From JAYPLE01 sp047627515 (GTDB lineage Bacteria; Bacteroidota; Bacteroidia; Cytophagales; Cyclobacteriaceae), in contig JBLHTU010000144.1 in the NCBI GenBank assembly GCA_047627515.1, positions 1 to 9,779 of the forward strand: DNA of 9,779 nucleotides, in the 5' to 3' direction. Within the stretch, counting starts at the first letter, position 1. Every line of letters starts with the position of its first letter. Below are positions 1 to 6,197 of this stretch, one piece after another. The notes beneath the pieces were generated by a model. The model saw only the letters and a program-made list of their open reading frames with translations, had not been told where the DNA came from and made no database searches. The position numbers were made by a program, and so were the translations under genes.

Positions 1-119
1 CTACGCCTGACTTCGAAAACCCTACCGACGGCAATACCGACAATGCGTATGTGATCAATGTGATTGCTAGTGATGGGATTAACTCGGTCAATCAGAATGT
101 AACCATTTCGGTCACGGAT
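1..119 (+). repeat. Direct repeat copy A within the cadherin-like repeats
   Basis: This stretch matches 295-413 with about eight differences, mostly at third codon positions. The offset is 294 bp, exactly 98 codons, so it is the end of one tandem cadherin-like unit. The tandem array probably continues left of the window. Confidence 0.9.
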
Positions 120-1388
120 GTAGATGACACAGATCCGGTTTTCACTTCGCTGAAAGCGGCCACTTTTGCTGAAAATGGAACAAGCACGGCTTACACCATT
201 GCCGCGACAGACGCAAATGCGCTTACTTATAGCTTAGGCACGGGCAATGATGAAGGTTTGTTCAACCTCAATGGGGGCTTAGTGACTTTCAAAACTACGC
301 CTGACTTCGAAAACCCTATCGATGGCAATACTGACAATGCGTATGTGATCAATGTGATTGCTAGTGATGGGATTAACTCAGTCAATCAAAATGTAACCAT
401 TACGGTCACTGATCTGGTTGCAGAGGAAACTGAAGGTCAGTCTCTTATTACGGTAACAGCGATAGCTAAGGCTAAAACTTATGGGGAGGTTGATCCTGAG
501 TTTACGTATGAAATCACCTCAGGCGCGTTGAATACGGGAGATACCTTCACTGGTAGTCTGACCCGAGTAGCCGGTGAGGATGCAGGAACCTATGCGATTG
601 AGCAAGGGACGATAGCATTGAATAGCAATTATACGCTGACGTTTGAGTCTGCTGATTTGACCATCACGAAGGCAGCCCTTTCAGTGACAGCGGAGGATAA
701 GACCCGTGTCTATGGCGCAGCTAATCCGGCATTCACCCTGGCCTATGATGGATTTGTGAATGAGGACAATGCAGCGGTAATTGGCACGCTGCCCACTTTA
801 TCATCTACTGCAACGGAGGAAAGTGATGTCGACACCTATTCTATCGAGGTATCAGGTGGAGAAGCACTGAATTATGAATTGGAGCGGATCTCAGGTAGCC
901 TGGAGATTACCAAAGCGGATGCAGCAATTACCCTATCTAACCTGGAGCAAGTGACAGGCAATCCAGTGCCTCCAACAGTAGTGACCAATCCTGAAGGATT
1001 AAGCTACACGATGTTATATGATGGTGCTGCTGAATTGCCAACCGCTAACGGCGAATATCAGCTGGAAGTGACGATTACTGACAAGAACTACGCAGGTAGT
1101 TCAGCAGGCGTGTTTGTCATCATGAACGTATTAAGCGCCCTGGATGAACCAACGTTCAACCTGTTGATATTCCCGAATCCAGCCACAGAGTACATTGAGA
1201 TTAACTCAGATCGTGCGATGGAGCAAGTACGTATCTTTAGTACCAGTGGGAAGTTGATGCAAACCAGTGTCTTGGACGGCGCTAAAACAGCACGAGTAAT
1301 CCTTAATGGCATAGCTGGTGGCTTATATTTCATAGAGATTCATGATAACCAGGGAGGGATAAGCAAAGTAAAGTTGTTCCTCAAATAA
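1..1388 (+). CDS. Secreted cadherin-like/MBG repeat protein with type IX sorting domain (5' partial)
   Basis: The frame is open from the left edge (first full codon at 3), so about 461 C-terminal residues are visible; GTG 51 is internal, because the residues before it match the same place in the next repeat. Order: the end of one cadherin-like repeat (3-~125), one complete ~98-residue repeat (~126-415; acidic Ca-type positions in TDPVF, ATDAN, DGNTDN), two MBG-type modules (~444-670 and ~675-917, each with a TYG or VYG motif near the start and an ITKA ending), a third MBG-like module (~918-1123), then a type IX sorting domain (~1162-1385; FPNPATEYIEI, GLYFIEI, final KLFLK). By family knowledge it is exported across the outer membrane by the type IX system and cell-surface bound or released. 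An adhesive role is inference. No catalytic domain is visible; one may lie upstream. Confidence 0.93.
   Translation, partial: TPDFENPTDGNTDNAYVINVIASDGINSVNQNVTISVTDVDDTDPVFTSLKAATFAENGTSTAYTIAATDANALTYSLGTGNDEGLFNLNGGLVTFKTTPDFENPIDGNTDNAYVINVIASDGINSVNQNVTITVTDLVAEETEGQSLITVTAIAKAKTYGEVDPEFTYEITSGALNTGDTFTGSLTRVAGEDAGTYAIEQGTIALNSNYTLTFESADLTITKAALSVTAEDKTRVYGAANPAFTLAYDGFVNEDNAAVIGTLPTLSSTATEESDVDTYSIEVSGGEALNYELERISGSLEITKADAAITLSNLEQVTGNPVPPTVVTNPEGLSYTMLYDGAAELPTANGEYQLEVTITDKNYAGSSAGVFVIMNVLSALDEPTFNLLIFPNPATEYIEINSDRAMEQVRIFSTSGKLMQTSVLDGAKTARVILNGIAGGLYFIEIHDNQGGISKVKLFLK
295..413 (+). repeat. Direct repeat copy B within the cadherin-like repeats
   Basis: Partner of 1-119, offset 98 codons. 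It is the last cadherin-like unit before the sequence changes to MBG-type modules. The high DNA identity suggests recent unit duplication or gene conversion. Confidence 0.9.
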
Positions 1389-1431
1389 CCTTAATCAGTA
1401 GATTCAATACAACAATAATCTACAACAACGG

Positions 1432-1461
1432 AAGGCAGTTTCATTTTGGGGCTGTCTTTTT
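1432..1461 (+). terminator. Rho-independent terminator after the adhesin-like gene
   Basis: AAGGCAG (1432-1438) pairs with CTGTCTT (1452-1458), seven pairs with one G-U, around a 13-base loop, and five T follow (1457-1461). It lies 44 bases after the stop codon on the same strand. Confidence 0.65.
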
Positions 1462-1522
1462 ATATGTGATTACTGAATGGCCGTTAGCTCTTGGTGCTCT
1501 TTCCGCTTAAGAACTGGACTAT

Positions 1523-1753
1523 TTATGCAGCTGATTTAAAGTTATAATATTCACTTGGTGTTTTCATATTTAGGGCTGAGTGTGGAGTAAATTGATTGTA
1601 CTGATCTACCCAGTTTTGTATTTGATTAAGAACTATTGCATGATTATCTAGGCAACTCTGATAGACGTAATCTCTTTTAAAGGTTCCATTAAATGCTTCG
1701 CACATATCATTCGATTTCGAACCGCCCGCGGCGAACTGCCCGTGGATTCTCAT
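1523..1753 (-). pseudogene. IS3-family transposase (OrfB) C-terminal remnant
   Basis: Residues 15-76 (bases 1711-1523) resemble the end of the IS3-family integrase core: NDMCEAFNGTFKRDYVY, where E19 is the probable third acidic residue of the DDE triad, followed by a helical stretch, NQFTPHSALNMKTP (the usual RPHSAL region) and a natural stop. The first two catalytic aspartates and OrfA are missing, so it cannot be active. Residues 1-14 (MRIHGQFAAGGSKS) are read from the adjacent duplicated tmRNA-downstream repeat, whose copy begins at 1711, so the apparent start is artificial. I could not identify a convincing IS terminal repeat in 1462-1522. The junction with the repeat suggests a deletion or recombination that removed the 5' part of the IS. 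Confidence 0.75.
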
Positions 1754-1818
1754 CCCATATTATTGGGTCATAAAAAAAGCCCATCCTTTCGGATGAGCTT
1801 TTTTTTGTGGAGTCGGCG
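1711..1818. repeat. Duplicated tmRNA 3' end plus downstream region, copy 1
   Basis: This 108-bp stretch matches 2022-2128 with three substitutions (1749, 1790, 1794) and one extra T. It includes a terminator hairpin and, at its right end, only the last 12 bases of the tmRNA (acceptor 3' strand and three T-stem bases). Similarity stops at 1819, inside the T-stem, so this copy is not a working RNA gene. The layout is that of an att-like duplication at a tmRNA 3' end. Confidence 0.85.
1772..1806. terminator. Symmetrical terminator hairpin in repeat copy 1
   Basis: AAGCCCATCC (1777-1786) pairs with GGATGAGCTT (1791-1800) around the 4-base loop TTTC (GAAA on the minus strand). It is flanked by seven A on the left and a run of eight T on the right, so it could end transcription in both directions. 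Confidence 0.7.
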
Positions 1819-1826
1819 AGGACTGA

Positions 1827-1952
1827 ATGTTAAGAATTGATCTAGTAGATCAATTTAATGAAGGGCCTGGATGCAGGGGGGCTCCCGCCGATGATATTAT
1901 AGAATATGCCAATGACTATTATGGAATCTCTTTAGAAGGGATCATCTTTTAA
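1827..1952 (+). CDS. Small 41-codon reading frame between the repeats, possible gene fragment
   Basis: ATG 1827 to TAA 1950-1952 encodes a mostly acidic 41-residue peptide beginning MLRIDLVDQFNEG and ending in YYGISLEGIIF. I do not recognise a family. The tail faintly recalls SMI1/KNR4-type immunity proteins, but this is too weak to assign. It lies wholly between the two tmRNA-end repeats and begins 9 bases after copy 1, and its first codons run through a 21-bp palindrome. It may be a remnant of an integrated element, or chance. No ribosome binding site is evident. Confidence 0.2.
   Translation: MLRIDLVDQFNEGPGCRGAPADDIIEYANDYYGISLEGIIF
1835..1855. repeat. 21-bp palindrome (10-bp arms)
   Basis: AATTGATCTA, a central G, then the exact reverse complement TAGATCAATT. 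It sits 16 bases after repeat copy 1. It could be an operator or recombinase site of a lost element. Function is unknown. Confidence 0.6.
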
Positions 1953-1993
1953 ATAAGCGGGATTACTCAAACACACAGCCATGCGCTAGGCCT

Positions 1994-2012
1994 CTCGTGA
2001 ATCTCTCACGAG
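1994..2012. repeat. Inverted repeat, 7-bp stem
   Basis: CTCGTGA, spacer ATCTC, TCACGAG, a perfect 7-bp stem with a 5-base loop, ending 9 bases before repeat copy 2. No T run follows on either side, so it is not a typical terminator. Confidence 0.5.
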
Positions 2013-2021
2013 TCCTCGGGA

Positions 2022-2128
2022 TCGATTTCGAACCGCCCGCGGCGAACTGCCCGTGGATTTTCATCCCATATTATTGGGTCATAAAAAAAGCCCATCCTTT
2101 AGGACGAGCTTTTTTTGTGGAGTCGGCG
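2022..2128. repeat. Duplicated tmRNA 3' end plus downstream region, copy 2
   Basis: Partner of 1711-1818. This copy joins the intact ssrA, containing its last 12 encoded positions and the terminator behind it. Both copies start with the same GC-rich tandem 14-mer pair (here 2029-2042 and 2043-2056). Confidence 0.85.
2083..2116 (-). terminator. ssrA terminator
   Basis: On the minus strand AAGCTCGTCC pairs with GGATGGGCTT (plus-strand 2111-2102 and 2097-2088), ten pairs including two G-U, around a TAAA loop and followed by seven T. It starts directly behind the tmRNA 3' end. Flanking A and T runs make it potentially bidirectional. Confidence 0.8.
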
Positions 2129-2512
2129 GGATTCGAACCCGCGTCCAGATAAGGAAACAATGTATCATCTACATGCTTAGTTTTTCTTTGGGATCTCACT
2201 CATTACCTGGTAGAAAAACAACCTAGCAACAAGCCAGCCACTGGAATTTCGCAGTTGCTTAGTGACGTCACAACTACTAGTCTATCTGATGACACCCCAT
2301 ATTCCCTACCCAACAGACCGAGGCAAGGAGGGATGTGGCAGGGGAAACTTCTTAAGTTCTACCCTGGAAATCTCTACTTAAATTTGAGATTAAGCTGCCA
2401 TGGCGTAAGAATCTTCGCCAATTAAAAATTAAGTGAATTACTTACGGATATACACTCTCCACCCGACATGCCAATACATAGCTCACACTTCCTGTCGATT
2501 CCAGTCGACCCC
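2118..2512 (-). ncRNA. ssrA: tmRNA (transfer-messenger RNA)
   Basis: About 395 nt. The 5' end GGGGUCG (2512-2506) pairs with CGACUCC near the 3' end (2125-2119), giving the seven-pair acceptor stem with one G-U. The T-arm has a 5-bp GCGGG/CCCGC stem and loop TTCGAAT (2142-2126). The tag frame lies at 2419-2390. By family knowledge it frees stalled ribosomes together with SmpB and tags the nascent protein for proteolysis. The discriminator A (2118) is followed by CA and not CCA, so CCA must be added after transcription. A terminator follows at once. The 3' end lies against a duplicated segment, which suggests past use as an integration target. Confidence 0.96.
2390..2419 (-). other. tmRNA proteolysis-tag reading frame GEDSYAMAA
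   Basis: GGC GAA GAT TCT TAC GCC ATG GCA GCT then TAA. The hydrophobic AMAA end is the type of signal recognised by ClpXP-like proteases. GGC is taken as the resume codon by analogy with other Bacteroidota tags; the exact resume site is inferred. Confidence 0.88.
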
Positions 2513-2612
2513 ATATTATTCAAAGAACTATCTGCAAATCTAGCAGACCTAGCGTTAAAACGTCAGGCTATTAAATAAGATTCATCCATTCTGTTTAATT
2601 TGTTTGAATGAA

Positions 2613-2627
2613 GCAGTTAATTACTGC
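2613..2627. promoter_or_regulatory. Inverted repeat upstream of the nitrilase gene, possible operator
   Basis: GCAGT, TAATT, ACTGC: 5-bp perfect arms around a 5-base AT centre, 64 bases before ATG 2692. No clear Bacteroidota-type promoter (TTTG and TAnnTTTG) could be fitted to it, so an operator role is only a possibility. Confidence 0.25.
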
Positions 2628-2691
2628 AATGGCCTCAGGTATATATTTTCTTCACATGGTCCATACTAAGTCCTATGAAATTCATTAAACA

Positions 2692-3597
2692 ATGAGAGAC
2701 ACTCGTGTTGCTTTGGTTCAAGATAGTCCCGTACTTTTTGAGTTGGATCTTACCATGCAAAAGGTAGATCAACTAATGCAAAAGGCGGGAGAATCAAGTC
2801 CTGACTTGGTGGTTTTTCCTGAAGCATTTGTGGCAGGTTATCCCCGTGGATTGACTTTTGGAAGTGTGATCGGAAGTAGGACCGATGCCGGACGAGCATT
2901 GTATCAGCGCTATTATGATCACTCGATAGCGGTTGGGGATCAGGGGTTTCAGCAACTAAGTCTTATTGTAAAAAAGCACAAATGTTATGTCGCAATTGGG
3001 GTCATTGAAAAAAGCGGAAGTGGCTCTCTGTATTGTGCTATATTTTATTTTGACCCGAAGGGCCAACTGATCGGCAAGCATAGGAAGCTGAAGCCGACAG
3101 CGGCCGAGCGAGTCGTCTGGGCAGAAGGAGCCGGAGACGATCTGGACGTGTATGACCTGCCTTTCGGTAAAACGGGAGGATTGATCTGCTGGGAAAACTA
3201 TATGCCCCTGGCTAGGACCTGGCTATACCAACAGGAGATCGAAATCTACATTGCCCCAACAGCAGACGCAAGAGATAGTTGGATTCCGACCTTACAGCAT
3301 ATTGCGATGGAAGGCCGATGCTATGTACTGTCTTGCAATCAATTCGTGACCAAAAGCGATTACCCTAATAATCTTCCAGGAGAATCGATTGACGAACTAC
3401 CTGAGATCTTATCTAGAGGAGGAAGTTGCATCGTTAGTCCTTTAGGGGAGATTCTTACACCACCCTTATACGACCAAGCAGGCATTATACATCTTGAATT
3501 ATCAGCGGCTGCCTTGACGCAATCAAAACTAGACTTTGATGCCGTCGGCCATTACAGTCGAGATGATGTATTTGCCCTCAAGCATCTAAAAAGTTAA
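2692..3597 (+). CDS. Nitrilase-type carbon-nitrogen hydrolase
   Basis: A 301-residue nitrilase-superfamily enzyme. The catalytic triad is visible: E44 in VFPEAF, K132 in KHRKLKPT and C166 in GLICWENYMP. ERVVW (139-143) and the C-terminal DFDAVGHYSRDDVF (281-294) favour the true nitrilase branch (nitrile to carboxylic acid plus ammonia) over omega-amidase, cyanide-hydratase or N-carbamoylase branches. It has no signal peptide, so it is probably cytoplasmic, and nitrilases form larger oligomers or filaments. The substrate cannot be read from the sequence; arylacetonitriles are common for this branch, which is inference only. ATG 2692 gives the expected N-terminus (RVALVQDSP). The gene is separated from ssrA by 179 bp and ends exactly where the convergent VOC gene ends. 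Confidence 0.93.
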   Translation: MRDTRVALVQDSPVLFELDLTMQKVDQLMQKAGESSPDLVVFPEAFVAGYPRGLTFGSVIGSRTDAGRALYQRYYDHSIAVGDQGFQQLSLIVKKHKCYVAIGVIEKSGSGSLYCAIFYFDPKGQLIGKHRKLKPTAAERVVWAEGAGDDLDVYDLPFGKTGGLICWENYMPLARTWLYQQEIEIYIAPTADARDSWIPTLQHIAMEGRCYVLSCNQFVTKSDYPNNLPGESIDELPEILSRGGSCIVSPLGEILTPPLYDQAGIIHLELSAAALTQSKLDFDAVGHYSRDDVFALKHLKS

Positions 3598-4677
3598 TTA
3601 GTCTTTGAATCGGTTGAGACCTAGTGCTTTCACTACAAAATTCGGCAACGCTTTTTTTGGGTCTCTCTTTTTGAGATTCAGGTAGATCCCCAGTTTTTTC
3701 AGTATCGGCACTTTGTGGGTTTCTACAAATTCTATTAACGCTCCGTCTGGGTCTTCGATATACGAGAAATAACCTGCGGCTTCTCCCATGTCAAAGGACT
3801 GGCCTTCTTGTGCAGCACTGCTGTCTATAGTAAAAGGATGGCCTTTTTCTTTGCAGAGCTCTCTCAAGTTATCCATGCCAGAGACATCATAGCACAAATG
3901 GATAAAGCCTAAATCCCCCCAAAATCTCCCTTCGAATATATTATTGGGTTTTGCTCCTTGTACTTCGAATATCTCGATTTCTGAGGCACCAAACATGCGA
4001 TGAAAAGCACCTTCTCGCTTTCCATTGTCTACCAATATGGCTCGTTTGTAACTGTCTTTATGCATTGGCAATCCTTCGATATCTTCGTAGATACCTTCTC
4101 CTTCATAAGCCACCAAGCTGTAACCCAATATGTCTCTATAAAAAGCGATTGATTTTTCAAGATTAGTAGCGCCAACAGTAGCTCCATAAGTGCCACCCGT
4201 ACGTTTTTCCTCATCCTTGAACCAAGGACTATCATCTTCGATGATGTCAAAAATATTGCCGTAAGGATCACTGACATAAAAGTGTCTTTTACCTCTTGGG
4301 TCAGTTCGTGGATGACCAAGGAGGTTTAACCCTTCAGATTGATACCAATCATACGTTTCTTGCGCATTTTTCGTCCTGATTTTTGCGCAAAATATACCAA
4401 GATCTCCCAGCTTGATGGGTTCTTTTGGCGGTGCTGATACGCGTTTTGTATAAGACCATATTTCAAAACCACCACCACCTTGAAGGTTGAGACTGAGTGC
4501 AGCATATCGCTCTCTTGGTTCACCACCTGTATAGGGTAACATGTAGTTAGCCACGGCAGCGTCTTCGAATACACGAACATCAAACCCAAGGTATTTCTTA
4601 TACCAGGACCAAGCTTCTTTGACATTTTTGACGCCGATGCCGATTTGCTGGATACCGCTGATGATAGGTGCGCTCAT
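3598..4677 (-). CDS. Four-module VOC (glyoxalase/extradiol dioxygenase-like) protein
   Basis: A 359-residue protein from ATG 4677. A TTG start at 4728 would add 17 poorly conserved residues, and the vicinal-oxygen-chelate fold begins right after the ATG (IQQIGIGVKNV). Four beta-alpha-beta3 modules can be traced: ~8-76, ~91-148 (SDPYGNIFDIIE), ~163-240 (LEKSIAFYRDILGY, EIEIFEVQ) and ~255-318 (GFIHLCYDV, IEDPDGALIEFVE). This layout is that of type I extradiol dioxygenases and HPPD-like enzymes, but I see no clear match to either. Module 4 keeps the usual metal ligands (H260, E316), while module 1 has Q where a His is usual, so metal binding probably rests with the C-terminal half. The reaction is unknown. 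Its stop codon abuts the nitrilase stop with no gap; a link between the two genes is not shown. Confidence 0.85.
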   Translation of the reverse strand: MSAPIISGIQQIGIGVKNVKEAWSWYKKYLGFDVRVFEDAAVANYMLPYTGGEPRERYAALSLNLQGGGGFEIWSYTKRVSAPPKEPIKLGDLGIFCAKIRTKNAQETYDWYQSEGLNLLGHPRTDPRGKRHFYVSDPYGNIFDIIEDDSPWFKDEEKRTGGTYGATVGATNLEKSIAFYRDILGYSLVAYEGEGIYEDIEGLPMHKDSYKRAILVDNGKREGAFHRMFGASEIEIFEVQGAKPNNIFEGRFWGDLGFIHLCYDVSGMDNLRELCKEKGHPFTIDSSAAQEGQSFDMGEAAGYFSYIEDPDGALIEFVETHKVPILKKLGIYLNLKKRDPKKALPNFVVKALGLNRFKD

Positions 4678-5084
4678 AGGATAATTCTTTATCTGATTGG
4701 TAAGCAAAACTAATACGATATAGCACAATATAAGGCCTTCTTCTGGTCGGTTTTGTGGGAGACCTTTCTGATGCTACTTTTAAAGCGCAACATTTTGCAA
4801 TACAGTCTCTTGCTCAGGCAGTGTTGAAACGTATATGTGGTTGTATGGTATTGATTGAGGCGAACTTTATTTCTACTTTGGTCGGACTATATACTTGGAC
4901 ATTTATCCAAAAGAGCGAGGATAGCAATCGGCGTGGCTAAGAAGTATTTTCTCTATTTATTTTGATGAAATGACAACGTATCTCACCCGAAAATTCGATC
5001 CTTCGTGTTTTTTGATATTTTGACAACCAAATACAGTCAACTCATCGACTTCTCGCGATATTTTTCATAATATAGCAGTCTCAA
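4678..5084. other. Divergent intergenic region, no gene seen
   Basis: 407 bases between the VOC gene (minus) and dnaX (plus). A 61-codon GTG-started frame at 4755-4940 shows no recognisable motif and is judged chance. Apart from the -7-like element near 4708 and an AT-rich stretch before the dnaX ATG (5056-5074), I see no RNA gene, hairpin terminator or repeat. It must hold the promoters for both genes. Confidence 0.5.
4705..4712 (-). promoter_or_regulatory. Possible Bacteroidota -7 promoter element for the VOC gene
   Basis: On the minus strand TAGTTTTG fits the TAnnTTTG -7 consensus of Bacteroidota, 27 bases before ATG 4677. No good TTTG -33 element was found at the usual spacing, so this is a half match. 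Its position also favours the ATG start, because the TTG at 4728 would lie upstream of it. Confidence 0.35.
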
Positions 5085-6197
5085 ATGGAAAGCTTCGTAG
5101 TATCGGCACGTAAATACAGACCGCTTGGTTTCGCTGAGGTAGTAGGACAGGATCATATCACGACTACACTCAAGAATGCCATCGACAATAACCACTTGGC
5201 TCAGGCGCTGCTATTTTGTGGTCCCAGAGGCGTTGGTAAGACAACTTGTGCCCGTATACTGGCTCGAATGATCAATGAATTTGATGCCGAATCAGGAGAT
5301 GCTGATACAAGTAATTTCAATATTTACGAGTTGGATGCAGCATCTAATAACTCTGTAGAAGATATTAGGAACTTGATTGATCAGGTGCGCTACCCACCGC
5401 AGCACGGCAAGTTTAAGGTCTACATCATTGATGAGGTTCATATGCTTTCAAATCAGGCTTTCAATGCCTTTTTGAAAACGCTGGAAGAACCACCTAGCTA
5501 TGCCATTTTTATTTTGGCAACTACGGAAAAACACAAAGTGATTCCGACGATTCTCTCGAGGTGTCAGATCTATGATTTTAATCGGATTGAGATTGGAGAT
5601 ATTGTCGTTCAACTAGGAGAGATCGCTGCCAAAGAAGGAATCAAGGCAGAGGAAGACGCCTTACATTTGATTGCTCAAAAGGCAGACGGAGCACTTCGGG
5701 ATGCACTCTCTATGTTTGATTTGATTGTAACGTTTAGTACGGACAATGAAATCACCTATCAGAATACAATCAAGAACCTGCACATCCTAGATTATGACTA
5801 TTACTTCAGGATTTGCGATGCCTTTATAGAAGAGAATACAGCCAGCGTACTTTTGCTTTTTGACGAGATTCTCAAGAAGGGATTTGACGGGCATAATTTC
5901 TTAATTGGCCTTCAGCAGCACTTGAGAAACCTCCTAGTCTGTAGAGACCCTGCTACACTGTCGCTTCTGGATGTCTCTGATAATGTCAAAAAGAGGTACC
6001 ATGAACAATCACAATTGCTATCCTCTGGATTACTACTATCTGGCTTGAATCTTCTTAATCAATCAGACCTAAGTTACAAATCAAGTAAGAATCAGCGACT
6101 GCATGTCGAGTTGGCTTTGATGAAGATGGCACATCTGAGCAGAGCTATTCAGATCGCGGCCAACCCTGAGGAAGCCTTAAAAAAAAAAGTAGCGTAG
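5085..6197 (+). CDS. dnaX: DNA polymerase III gamma/tau subunit, gamma-length frame
   Basis: This is the AAA+ motor of the clamp loader, which places the beta sliding clamp on primed DNA. Zero-frame product 370 residues. N-terminus VSARKYRP, Walker A GPRGVGKT (46-53), Walker B IIDEVHML (114-121), arginine-finger motif ILSRC (R159), sensor-2 type GALRDALS (R205), then the helical oligomerisation domain (to ~365). The four zinc cysteines usual after Walker A are absent (NEFDAESGDADTSNFN at that place), as I recall for Bacteroidota DnaX. The frame ends at TAG 6195-6197, two codons after a run of ten A, while the tau domain continues in the -1 frame to 6886. It is therefore either programmed production of gamma and tau or a homopolymer sequencing error. 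No Shine-Dalgarno is obvious; the A-rich leader fits the phylum. Confidence 0.95.
   Translation: MESFVVSARKYRPLGFAEVVGQDHITTTLKNAIDNNHLAQALLFCGPRGVGKTTCARILARMINEFDAESGDADTSNFNIYELDAASNNSVEDIRNLIDQVRYPPQHGKFKVYIIDEVHMLSNQAFNAFLKTLEEPPSYAIFILATTEKHKVIPTILSRCQIYDFNRIEIGDIVVQLGEIAAKEGIKAEEDALHLIAQKADGALRDALSMFDLIVTFSTDNEITYQNTIKNLHILDYDYYFRICDAFIEENTASVLLLFDEILKKGFDGHNFLIGLQQHLRNLLVCRDPATLSLLDVSDNVKKRYHEQSQLLSSGLLLSGLNLLNQSDLSYKSSKNQRLHVELALMKMAHLSRAIQIAANPEEALKKKVA

Noticed and set aside
1807..1818. Second tmRNA or a tRNA gene at repeat copy 1
   Set aside because: Only the last 12 bases of the tmRNA are present; the T-arm breaks off at 1819 and no 5' acceptor strand is seen nearby.
1711..2128. 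CRISPR or tandem array
   Set aside because: Only two long copies with one unique spacer; the repeat contains a terminator and tmRNA end, unlike CRISPR repeats.
2510..2520. CCCATATTATT at the tmRNA 5' end, also at 1754-1764 and 2065-2075
   Set aside because: An 11-base AT-rich match that may be chance; nothing else at the 5' end resembles the duplicated segment.
3951..4625. Open frames of 71-99 codons within the VOC gene on both strands
   Set aside because: They overlap a clear VOC coding sequence and show no independent motif.
4678..4728. Longer VOC start at TTG 4728
   Set aside because: It adds 17 residues outside the VOC fold, and a -7-like promoter element lies downstream of it; ATG 4677 is better placed.
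4755..4940. 61-codon GTG-started frame between the VOC gene and dnaX
   Set aside because: No recognisable motif, no ribosome binding site and no sign of coding constraint; it fills intergenic space by chance.
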